14,143 nt of DNA. It comes from Nitrososphaerota archaeon. Its GTDB lineage: Archaea > Thermoproteota > Nitrososphaeria > Nitrososphaerales > Nitrosopumilaceae. The stretch lies in assembly GCA_022565935.1 (NCBI GenBank), contig JADFJY010000020.1, positions 1 through 14,143 of the forward strand, given 5' to 3'. This document shows, piece by piece, positions 1 through 6,163 of the stretch. Under the pieces are notes generated by a model. It worked only from the letters and a program-made list of their open reading frames with translations, did no database searches and had not been told where the DNA came from. Within the stretch, counting starts at the first letter, position 1, and every line of letters begins with the position of its first letter. A program made the position numbers and the translations under genes.

Positions 1-206
1 AAGAAGTAGACTTTGATGAAACAACCACATCAACAGACAGAATACTTACCATAGCATTCCCAGCTGGAGCTGAAGAAATCGAAATAATTGGTACCTTTGT
101 GATTCCAGAATTTGGTACAATTGCAGCAATGATTCTAGCAGTAGCAATTATCTCAATAATTGCAATCTCTGCAAAGTCAAAACTTAGCATCATACCAAGA
201 TACTAA
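1..206 (+). CDS. PEFG-CTERM surface protein, 3' end only
   Basis: This is an open reading frame running in from the left window edge and ending at TAA 204-206; the first complete codon is at position 3. The visible 67 residues end with the tripartite sorting signal seen in thaumarchaeal PEFG-CTERM proteins: the motif VIPEFGTI, a hydrophobic helix of about 18 residues (AAMILAVAIISIIAIS), and a short basic tail (KSKLSIIPRY). By analogy with exosortase/archaeosortase substrates, the protein is expected to be exported, cleaved near PEFG and fixed to the membrane or cell surface. The segment just before the motif (EEIEIIGTFVIPEFGTI) is nearly the same as the corresponding part of the next gene, so the two are likely tandem paralogues. 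The N-terminal domains and start lie outside the window, so the function of the exposed part cannot be judged. Confidence 0.85.
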   Translation, partial: EVDFDETTTSTDRILTIAFPAGAEEIEIIGTFVIPEFGTIAAMILAVAIISIIAISAKSKLSIIPRY

Positions 207-215
207 AATCACAAC

Positions 216-236
216 TTTTTTTCATTTTTTCATTTT
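216..236 (+). terminator. T-rich tract, probable archaeal terminator
   Basis: Three runs of T (seven, six and four residues) separated by single C/CA follow the stop codon of the first gene by about ten bases. Archaeal RNA polymerase commonly terminates at such oligo-T tracts without a hairpin, and no hairpin is seen. It probably separates the two PEFG-CTERM genes into independent transcripts. Confidence 0.45.
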
Positions 237-248
237 AGATAGTAAAGG

Positions 249-260
249 AAATATACAAAT
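249..260 (+). promoter_or_regulatory. TATA-like box of the second PEFG-CTERM gene
   Basis: AAATATACAAAT lies about 20-28 bases before the GTG start at 277, the distance expected for a TATA box driving a leaderless or very short-leader mRNA. No Shine-Dalgarno sequence is seen before the GTG, which fits this reading. The call rests on position and composition only, in a very AT-rich background. Confidence 0.4.
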
Positions 261-276
261 GTGCATTTGAAAACTT

Positions 277-1083
277 GTGGAAACTAGAATATTTTATAGT
301 ATCATAGTTTTATTTTTTATTTCAACTATAACTGTTTTTGCTCAAGAATCTTTTATTTCTATTACAACGGACGATGATCACTATGATGAAGGCGATACAA
401 TTGTCATATCAGGTAATGTAAAAACCAAAATTGGTGAAACTCCCCTCATAATACAACTATTTACCGAAGAGAAAAGTTTGATAGATGTAGCACAAATTAC
501 AATAGCTCAAGATGGTACCTTCACAAAAACATTTCTTGCAGAAGGAACAGGATGGAATAAGGCTGGAGAATACTTAATTATAGCATCCTATGCTAATGAA
601 AAGGTAGAAACTGGATTTAGTTATAGTCCTAAATCAGAAGTTCTAGAAATTGAATCAATTTTTGAAGTGGATGCAGAAGATAGGGGAACTTTTGATGTGA
701 AATATTCTATTAGAGGAGGAATTATTAAAAATATGTACATAGATAATAAACACTTTGCATTAATTGTTCAGATTGAGCCGATAGATGATGAAGGAATCAT
801 AACATTAGATCTCCCAAGAGAAGTTATAGGAGCAGAAAAGCAAGATGGAAAAGATGACATATTCATAATTCTCATTGACGGAATGGAAGTTGGGTATCAA
901 GAATCTTTAGTACACCCAGATTCCAGAGTTATAACAGTAAATTTTGAAGAAGGAGATTCAGATATTGAAATTATTGGAACGTATGTTATTCCAGAATTTG
1001 GTACTATTGTAATGATGATTCTAATTGTAGGTATAATGACAGTTATTTTAGCATCTAAAAATAAATTTCAAATTAAGATTTAG
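277..1083 (+). CDS. PEFG-CTERM surface protein with beta-sandwich-like domain
   Basis: The product is a 268-residue exported protein of unknown function. An N-terminal signal peptide is clear (METR, then a hydrophobic stretch to about residue 20, cleavage probably after FA-Q). Residues about 25-115 look like an Ig/beta-sandwich module, with YDEGDTIVISGNV near its start and WNKAGEYLIIASYA near its end. The C-terminus carries the PEFG-CTERM signal: VIPEFGTI near residue 243, a hydrophobic helix and a basic tail (SKNKFQIKI). It is therefore probably processed by an archaeosortase-like enzyme and displayed on the cell surface. The start is GTG; a TGA three codons upstream in frame excludes a longer protein, and there is no ATG nearby. 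The stop overlaps the end of the convergent cysteine desulfurase gene by 4 nt. The closest relative in the window is the truncated gene just upstream. Ligand and partner are unknown. Confidence 0.88.
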   Translation: METRIFYSIIVLFFISTITVFAQESFISITTDDDHYDEGDTIVISGNVKTKIGETPLIIQLFTEEKSLIDVAQITIAQDGTFTKTFLAEGTGWNKAGEYLIIASYANEKVETGFSYSPKSEVLEIESIFEVDAEDRGTFDVKYSIRGGIIKNMYIDNKHFALIVQIEPIDDEGIITLDLPREVIGAEKQDGKDDIFIILIDGMEVGYQESLVHPDSRVITVNFEEGDSDIEIIGTYVIPEFGTIVMMILIVGIMTVILASKNKFQIKI

Positions 1084-2249
1084 TTTTTTGAAACAAAAGA
1101 ATATTTTTCTTTGAATGGAGAAACCGAACGAAGTTCTTGAACTATTTTTTTTAGAATATCAACAGTTTGATCAATTTCCTTTTGTTCATTAAAAATTCCT
1201 GTTGTCAATCTCAGAGAGCCAGTAATTTGTTCAAGTGAAAATCCCATTGCTTGTAAAACATGTGAAGCTTTTTTTGTATTTACAGAACATGCAGAACCTG
1301 TAGATGCTGCAATTCCATATTCATCAAGTTTGATAATAAGATCCTCACCATTTACACCAAGAAATGTAAAATGTGCATTATTTGGCAATCTAGATTGAGG
1401 ATGGCCATTCAAAGTCACTTCAGGGATTTCATTTAACACTTTTTTAACTAGGTTGTCTCTAAGTTTTTTCATATGAGAAATATTTTCATTTAGATTATTT
1501 TTTGCTATTTCACATGCCTTTCCAAATCCTACAATGCTTGCAACATTTTCTGTTCCAGAACGTAATCCATGTTCTTGTCCTCCACCTAAAATAACAGGAT
1601 CAACATCTACCCCATTTTTAATATATAATGCACCTATCCCTTTTGGGCCATAGAGTTTATGAGATGAAATAGAGAGTAAATCTATTCCTAATTTTTTCAC
1701 ATCTAGGGGAACTTTGCCAACAGCTTGTACAGCATCAGTGTGAAATAGAATATTATGTTCATTACAGATATTGGATATCTCAGATATTGTTTGTATGGTA
1801 CCTACCTCGTTATTTCCAAACATAATAGAAACAAGTATAGTTTTCTCAGAAATGTGATTTTTCAAAACAGATGAATCAATCATTCCAAACTCGTTTACTG
1901 GTAGATAATCTACATCAAATCCATTTTGTTCTAATTTTTTACAGGGTTCTAAAATTGCATCATGTTCAATTAAGGAGGTAATAATTTGGCCAGATGTATT
2001 TTTCATGGCTATCCCTTTCAAGGCGGTATTGTTTGATTCAGTACCACCAGATGTCAGTAAAATTTCAGATGGTTCTGCATTGATTAAAGATGCAATTTGT
2101 TTTCTTGATTTTTCAATTGCCTTACGAGCTAATCTACCATAACGATGTAGAGATGATGGGTTTCCATATTGTTCTTTTAGGTATGGGAGCATTGAATTCA
2201 AAACGTCTTCATGAATTTGAGTTGATGCAGCATTATCTAGATAAATCAA
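1080..2249 (-). CDS. nifS: NifS/IscS-type cysteine desulfurase (third gene of the larC-larE unit)
   Basis: This is a PLP enzyme converting cysteine to alanine and a protein-bound persulfide. All class landmarks are visible in the 389 residues: the start MIYLDNAAST; SGGTESNN (68-74); H96, which stacks on PLP; D172 and Q175 in TDAVQ; the Schiff-base lysine in SSHK (K198); the RSGTEN motif (230-235); and the catalytic Cys321 in STGSACSV. Length and layout fit a soluble archaeal group I desulfurase. The start is TTG at 2249, inside the larE stop (TTGA, 4-nt overlap). MIYLDNAA is where family members normally begin, and no better start exists. It is the last gene of larC-larE-nifS, so translation is probably coupled to larE. 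It could serve general Fe-S or tRNA thiolation, but the tight coupling to a sulfur transferase suggests it recharges LarE or its cluster (inference). Confidence 0.93.
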   Translation of the reverse strand: MIYLDNAASTQIHEDVLNSMLPYLKEQYGNPSSLHRYGRLARKAIEKSRKQIASLINAEPSEILLTSGGTESNNTALKGIAMKNTSGQIITSLIEHDAILEPCKKLEQNGFDVDYLPVNEFGMIDSSVLKNHISEKTILVSIMFGNNEVGTIQTISEISNICNEHNILFHTDAVQAVGKVPLDVKKLGIDLLSISSHKLYGPKGIGALYIKNGVDVDPVILGGGQEHGLRSGTENVASIVGFGKACEIAKNNLNENISHMKKLRDNLVKKVLNEIPEVTLNGHPQSRLPNNAHFTFLGVNGEDLIIKLDEYGIAASTGSACSVNTKKASHVLQAMGFSLEQITGSLRLTTGIFNEQKEIDQTVDILKKIVQELRSVSPFKEKYSFVSKN

Positions 2250-3049
2250 TCTGCAATCACATTAATTTTTCCTGGTTTATATCCATCCTGATCAATTTCA
2301 ACTGAAGAAAATCCAATCATTTTTAATTTTTTAGTGATTGTATTTAGAATAGTATCATTAAATGAGGATATCATTTCTTTGTCAACTTCAATCTTTGCAC
2401 AACCATTAAGATCTCTAACTCTAACTTGTTTTACATTCGTAAGTTGTTTAACAATTGTTTCTCCAAATTCAATTCTAGTTAATTTTTCTGCAGTAACTCT
2501 TTGTCCCCAAGGTATTCTAGAAGCTAAACAAGAGTTTGATGGTCTATCATAAACAGATAGCCTTACAAATTTGGCAGATTCTCTAATTTCTGATTTCGAA
2601 AAGTTTGTCTCTACAAGTGGACTACGTATACCATTTTGCTTTAAGGCTTTAATTCCAGGCCTATAGTCACCTAAATCATCCAAATTAGTTCCATCAACTA
2701 TCACCTGTACATCATGTTCCTTGGCTAATGAAACCAAATGATCCCCTAATTCTAGTCTACAATGAAAACATCGGTCTGAATCATTTTTAATAAATTCTTC
2801 ATTTTCGAGTTCATTATAATCTAAAAAAAGTTGTCTTATTCCAATTTCTTGGCATATTCGTTTGGCAGAAAGAAGTTCTTCTTCAGACAAAGTTTTGTAA
2901 TCAGCAGTTACTGCAATTGCTGAATTTCCTAGTTTTTGAAAAGCAGCATATGCAACAAGTGCACTATCAACACCACCTGAAAGTGCAATCATTACTTTAT
3001 TTTTAGATTCAAACCAATTTACTAATTCATCCAGTTTTGTCATTGTCAA
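2246..3049 (-). CDS. larE: LarE, ATP-dependent sulfur transferase of NPN cofactor synthesis
   Basis: This is a PP-loop ATPase that adenylates the pyridinium-3,5-biscarboxylate mononucleotide made by LarB and inserts sulfur, giving the dithiocarboxylate precursor of nickel-pincer nucleotide. Visible features: the PP-loop LSGGVDSA (residues 23-30), RCFHC (C94 and C97), VDGTNLDD (118-125), and the RPSNSCLASRIPWG block (169-182) containing C174, at the place of the sacrificial cysteine of Lactobacillus LarE. The Cys trio C94/C97/C174 resembles LarE forms reported to hold a [4Fe-4S] cluster and act catalytically instead of sacrificing a cysteine. The frame opens with TTG at 3049, inside the larC stop (TTGA). 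However, an ATG two codons later (3043-3041) sits 6-7 nt behind a good Shine-Dalgarno (AGAGGA within the end of larC), so the true protein probably begins there with 265 residues. It is the middle gene of larC-larE-nifS. Confidence 0.93.
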   Translation of the reverse strand: MTMTKLDELVNWFESKNKVMIALSGGVDSALVAYAAFQKLGNSAIAVTADYKTLSEEELLSAKRICQEIGIRQLFLDYNELENEEFIKNDSDRCFHCRLELGDHLVSLAKEHDVQVIVDGTNLDDLGDYRPGIKALKQNGIRSPLVETNFSKSEIRESAKFVRLSVYDRPSNSCLASRIPWGQRVTAEKLTRIEFGETIVKQLTNVKQVRVRDLNGCAKIEVDKEMISSFNDTILNTITKKLKMIGFSSVEIDQDGYKPGKINVIAD

Positions 3050-3058
3050 TCCTCTAAT
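3041..3058 (-). promoter_or_regulatory. Internal ribosome binding site deciding the larE start
   Basis: On the minus strand the last codons of larC read AGAGGATTGACAATG. The AGAGG/GAGGA element is 6-7 nt before ATG 3043-3041 but touches the TTG at 3049. This favours initiation at the ATG, two codons inside the longest reading frame, by ribosomes finishing larC. Confidence 0.55.
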
Positions 3059-4266
3059 TTTTCAATCTCTTTTCTTAATAATGACTCGGTCTCTTTAATT
3101 GATTTGTCAATTGTGTTAGATACATTTTTCAAGTCATCAAATTCTATTTTAAAATCTGTCTTTCCTTTAAATGAGAATTTCTTGTAATTTACTTTAAAAG
3201 ATGTTCCATTCAAATTTAGAGAAACAGTATGAATTGTTCTAGGAACAATAAATCGATTAGACTCAGAAATTCGAATTCCCAAGGTACCAGTTTCAAGTAT
3301 TAAGGTATCAACAATTTTGTTAACATTTTCATCACTACAAATTACAGATACAAGATTTGTAGGTCTTCCTTTCTTAGTAATTCCAGGATAAATTGAAACA
3401 TCTTTTGCACCTTTTTCCATAATTTTTTCAATTAGATTTCCTAGAATTTCTCCTGAAACATCATCCACGTTTGTTTCAAGAATTTTTACTGAATCAATAT
3501 CAAAATTATTTTCAGAACCTCTAACAATTTTTAAAACATTTGAAAAAGTTTTAAAATCTTTTTGTCCTGCACCATAACCAATTGAATCGATTTTCATAGA
3601 GGGGTAATATTCCACAGCATCATTTGTTAGATTTGCTAAAATACAAGCCCCAGTAGGAGTGGTGAGTTCTTCATTTGTAGCATTTCCTTTAATTGTTAAA
3701 TTTGAATTTTTGAAAATCTCAAGAATTGCACTGGCTGGATTTGACATGGTCCCATGTGAAAAAGTTACATTGCCTCCACCAACTGCTATAGGTAAACAAA
3801 GAATTTTTTCATCAAATAGTCCTAAATCTTCTAAAGCAATTGTAATACCAACAATATCTACAAATGTATCAATACTAGATACTTCATGAAAGAGAACAGA
3901 ATCTTTAGAAATTCCATGGATTATAGATTCAGAAGAAATAAGTGTATCAATGCAGGAATCTGAAAATATTTTTGCTTTTTCTGATAATCCAATTGATTGA
4001 ATGGAATCAGAAATTGCTTTTTTGATTTCAGAGGCTTTTCTTTCGTGAACATCTTCTTCAATTTCTAAAATTAATTGAACAGCTTGAATTCCATATTTTT
4101 GAATTTTTTGAAAATTAATTTTTTTAATGGATGAATTTGAGAAAAATTTTTGTGATTGCTTAACTCCATCAATTATTTTATTTTTATCAGCACCTAAATC
4201 TACCAAAGAACAAAGAAGCATATCTCCAGATGTACCTGCAATCTGTGGATCAATTACAACAACCAT
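3046..4266 (-). CDS. larC: LarC, nickel insertase of NPN cofactor synthesis (DUF111 family)
   Basis: LarC catalyses the CTP-dependent insertion of nickel into the thiolated pincer precursor, the last step of NPN synthesis. The 406-residue product shows the family signatures in order: IDPQIAGTSGDM (5-16), LFHEV (125-129), DTFVDIVG (133-140), LPIAVGGG (158-165), SHGTMSNPA (170-178), LTTPTGA (201-207), LETNVDDVSGE (263-273), GRPTN (300-304) and ETGTLGIR (325-332). Both the LarC1-like and LarC2-like parts lie in one uninterrupted frame, unlike Lactobacillus plantarum, where a programmed frameshift joins them. The ATG at 4266 gives the family-typical N-terminus, and a TATA box lies about 25 bp upstream. 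It is the first gene of larC-larE-nifS, overlaps larE by 4 nt, and is divergent from malate dehydrogenase and larB. Function follows from family membership; what the cofactor is used for here is unknown. Confidence 0.94.
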   Translation of the reverse strand: MVVVIDPQIAGTSGDMLLCSLVDLGADKNKIIDGVKQSQKFFSNSSIKKINFQKIQKYGIQAVQLILEIEEDVHERKASEIKKAISDSIQSIGLSEKAKIFSDSCIDTLISSESIIHGISKDSVLFHEVSSIDTFVDIVGITIALEDLGLFDEKILCLPIAVGGGNVTFSHGTMSNPASAILEIFKNSNLTIKGNATNEELTTPTGACILANLTNDAVEYYPSMKIDSIGYGAGQKDFKTFSNVLKIVRGSENNFDIDSVKILETNVDDVSGEILGNLIEKIMEKGAKDVSIYPGITKKGRPTNLVSVICSDENVNKIVDTLILETGTLGIRISESNRFIVPRTIHTVSLNLNGTSFKVNYKKFSFKGKTDFKIEFDDLKNVSNTIDKSIKETESLLRKEIEKLED

Positions 4267-4288
4267 TGATTAAAAATTATCAAAAATA

Positions 4289-4296
4289 CTTATAAA
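4289..4296 (-). promoter_or_regulatory. TATA box of larC-larE-nifS
   Basis: Read on the minus strand, TTTATAAG lies 23-30 bp before the larC ATG, a near-ideal archaeal TATA box for a transcript starting at or just before the start codon. Its upstream end overlaps the inverted repeat at 4294-4319. Confidence 0.6.
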
Positions 4297-4319
4297 TTCG
4301 TCTAATCGGTAACGAATTT
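4294..4319. promoter_or_regulatory. Perfect inverted repeat between divergent promoters, candidate operator
   Basis: AAATTCGT (4294-4301) and ACGAATTT (4312-4319) are exact reverse complements separated by 10 bp, so arm centres are about 18 bp apart, a spacing suiting a dimeric DNA-binding protein. The element lies between larC and malate dehydrogenase. It overlaps the larC TATA/BRE region and ends about 6 bp before the TATA-like box of the divergent gene, so one bound regulator could control both. The regulator is not in the window. AT-richness makes chance dyads more common, but the TCG/CGA cores argue for a real signal. Confidence 0.5.
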
Positions 4320-4324
4320 CATTA

Positions 4325-4334
4325 GATTTAATTA
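4325..4334 (+). promoter_or_regulatory. TATA-like box of malate dehydrogenase gene
   Basis: GATTTAATTA lies 23-32 bp before the ATG at 4357. No Shine-Dalgarno precedes the ATG, where the sequence is a T-run, suggesting a leaderless or short-leader mRNA. The call is by position only. Confidence 0.4.
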
Positions 4335-4356
4335 TTGAAAATCAACACTGTTTTTC

Positions 4357-5271
4357 ATGATTACTATAATTGGTTCAGGTAAAGTAGGTGGTAGTGCTGC
4401 ATTATTTTCTGCATTAAAGAGATTAGATGATCAAATTTTGTTACTAGATGTTGTTGAAGGACTCCCACAAGGAGAAGCAATGGATATCAACCACATGTTA
4501 TCAGAACAAGGAATTGATGTCGAGGTAAAAGGGTCTAATAATTATGCAGATATGAAAGGCTCAAACGTTGTTGTAGTTGTTGCAGGTTCTGGAAGAAAAC
4601 CAGGAATGACAAGAATGGATCTTTTGAAGATTAATGCCTCAGTTGTTAAGAGCGTTGTTGAGAATATCAAAAAATATGCTGATAATTCTATGATTATTCC
4701 AGTTACAAATCCACTTGATCCAATGGCCTACATTACTTACAAGTTCTCAGGATTTGACAGGAGTAGAATATTTGGAATGGGAGGAATGCTTGACTTGTCA
4801 AGATTCAAACAATTTATTCACGAAGCAACAGGGTATTCTCGTGATTCCATCAAAGCGTTAGTTATTGGTGAACATGGAGAAAATATGTTACCATTACCAA
4901 GATTTTCATCCATTTCAGGAATTCCATTATCATCTTTTCTTCCAAAAGAAAAATTGGATAAATTGATTGAAAACACAAAACAAGTTGCAGCCAAAGTTAT
5001 CGAGTTAAAAGGTGCCACAGTGCACGCTCCAGGAAATGCAATATCTGCAATTGTTGAATCTATTGTAAAAGATAGAAAGCAAGTCATGCCAGTTGCAACA
5101 TACCTTGATGGAGAATATGGTCATTCAGATGTTACAATTGGAGTTCCAGCAGTTATTGGAAAGAATGGTGTGGATAAAATTATTGAATTAGATCTAAATG
5201 ATGAAGAAAACCAAGTCTTTACAAAAGGAGTAGATAGTGTGAAAAGTGCTATCTCAGGAATTGAGATATAA
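4357..5271 (+). CDS. mdh: Malate dehydrogenase (NAD-dependent, LDH-like family)
   Basis: This enzyme interconverts (S)-malate and oxaloacetate with NAD(H) in the cytoplasm, in the citric acid cycle or the 3-hydroxypropionate/4-hydroxybutyrate-linked carbon metabolism of these organisms. In the 304 residues one sees the Rossmann loop GSGKVGG (6-12); D31 at the end of beta-2, predicting NAD rather than NADP preference; AGSGRKPGMTR with substrate-binding R80 and R86; VTNPLDPM (116-123); D146 and R149 in LDLSRF; and the catalytic H173 in GEHGENM. The Arg at position 80, where lactate dehydrogenases have Gln, marks malate rather than lactate as substrate. Length is normal for archaeal LDH-like MDH. 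It is divergent from larC and followed 33 bp later by larB on the same strand, an unusual neighbourhood that may link malate to an NPN enzyme or may be incidental. Confidence 0.95.
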   Translation: MITIIGSGKVGGSAALFSALKRLDDQILLLDVVEGLPQGEAMDINHMLSEQGIDVEVKGSNNYADMKGSNVVVVVAGSGRKPGMTRMDLLKINASVVKSVVENIKKYADNSMIIPVTNPLDPMAYITYKFSGFDRSRIFGMGGMLDLSRFKQFIHEATGYSRDSIKALVIGEHGENMLPLPRFSSISGIPLSSFLPKEKLDKLIENTKQVAAKVIELKGATVHAPGNAISAIVESIVKDRKQVMPVATYLDGEYGHSDVTIGVPAVIGKNGVDKIIELDLNDEENQVFTKGVDSVKSAISGIEI

Positions 5272-5273
5272 GC

Positions 5274-5284
5274 CTTTTTTTATC
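5274..5284 (+). promoter_or_regulatory. T-run between mdh and larB: terminator or TATA-like element
   Basis: CTTTTTTTATC follows the mdh stop by 2 nt and ends 20 bp before the larB ATG. It could be an oligo-T terminator for mdh, a TATA-like element for a leaderless larB transcript, or both. Whether the two genes are one operon cannot be decided from sequence alone. Confidence 0.3.
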
Positions 5285-5304
5285 CAAACAAAGAAAAATT
5301 ATCA

Positions 5305-6078
5305 ATGGAAATTTATGAAATTTTGGAATCATTAGAAGCAGGCAAAATTTCAGTCAATAATGCAAAAAAACTTCTTTCATTATATTCAATTGAGGAAGTA
5401 GAGGGATTTGCCAAAATTGACATCAACCGAAGAAAGAGAAGAGGTATTCCAGAAGTAATTTTAGCAGAAACAAAAGAACTAGATGAAATTAAAAAAATTA
5501 TAAAGAAAACTTTAGAAAAAACTAACTCAGTAATTGTTTCAAGAATTAAGAAAGAAGATTTTCCAAAAATTCTAGCATTTGCAAAGAGACTTAAAGTAAA
5601 AATAAAGACTGGAAAAAAATCATCGTCAGTGTTGTTATTTAAAAAACCTATAAAATTTCATGGAGGTAAAGTAGGAATACTCACTGCTGGGACATCAGAT
5701 ATTGGGGTAGCAGAAGAATCTAGGTTAATGTGTGAAGCAATGAATTGTAAATGTATCATTAGTTATGACGTAGGAGTTGCAGGTATTCAAAGAATTTTTC
5801 CAATTTTAAAAAAAATGGTAGAAGAAGAGGTAGATTGTATAATAGTAGCTGCAGGAATGGAAGGTGCTTTGGTCACACTTGTTTCGACTATGGTAGATAT
5901 TCCAATCATAGGAATTCCAACATCAGTTGGATATGGGTATGGAGGAAAAGGCATTGCTGCTCTTGCATCAATGCTTCAAAGCTGTTCGTTAGGATTATCA
6001 GTAGTAAATATCGATAATGGAATTGCAGCAGGTGGAATTGCAGCAAATATTGCAAATAGAGTTGTTAGAAAAAAATGA
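5305..6078 (+). CDS. larB: LarB, pyridinium-3,5-biscarboxylic acid mononucleotide synthase
   Basis: LarB carries out the first NPN step: it carboxylates nicotinic acid adenine dinucleotide on the pyridine ring and releases AMP to give the biscarboxylate mononucleotide used by LarE. The 257-residue protein has an N-terminal helical part with the family motif RRGIPEVI (45-52) and a C-terminal PurE-like (AIR carboxylase) domain from about residue 119. That domain contains LTAGTSDIG (126-134), YDVGVAGI (154-161), AAGMEGAL (182-189), GIPTSVGYG (203-211) and NIDNGIAAG (235-243). The GTSD and GMEGAL signatures separate it from true PurE. It lies downstream of mdh on the same strand, while larC and larE are divergent on the other side of mdh, so the pathway is split over two transcription units. 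The start ATG at 5305 gives the normal family N-terminus. Confidence 0.95.
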   Translation: MEIYEILESLEAGKISVNNAKKLLSLYSIEEVEGFAKIDINRRKRRGIPEVILAETKELDEIKKIIKKTLEKTNSVIVSRIKKEDFPKILAFAKRLKVKIKTGKKSSSVLLFKKPIKFHGGKVGILTAGTSDIGVAEESRLMCEAMNCKCIISYDVGVAGIQRIFPILKKMVEEEVDCIIVAAGMEGALVTLVSTMVDIPIIGIPTSVGYGYGGKGIAALASMLQSCSLGLSVVNIDNGIAAGGIAANIANRVVRKK

Positions 6079-6131
6079 AAATTAATTCTAATTAAAATTT
6101 ACAAATCAACTAGTCTAGTATTCTCGTAAAT

Positions 6132-6140
6132 GATATATAA
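6132..6140 (+). promoter_or_regulatory. TATA box of the radical SAM gene
   Basis: GATATATAA lies 24-32 bp before the TTG start at 6164, in the 85-bp gap after larB. No ribosome binding site precedes the TTG, so the mRNA is probably leaderless. Nothing else, such as a tRNA or hairpin, is seen in the gap. Confidence 0.5.
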
Positions 6141-6163
6141 CATACTTTAACGACGTCTTGTAG

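Noticed and set aside
3046..4266. Programmed frameshift in larC as in Lactobacillus
   Set aside because: One continuous frame covers both LarC parts, so no frameshift is needed.
4357..5271. Lactate dehydrogenase, which would fit a lactate racemase pathway
   Set aside because: R80 in the RKPGMTR loop is the malate-type residue; lactate dehydrogenases have Gln there.
6079..6163. tRNA or small RNA gene in the gap after larB
   Set aside because: The gap is AT-rich with a TATA box; no cloverleaf arms or conserved T-loop sequence is visible.
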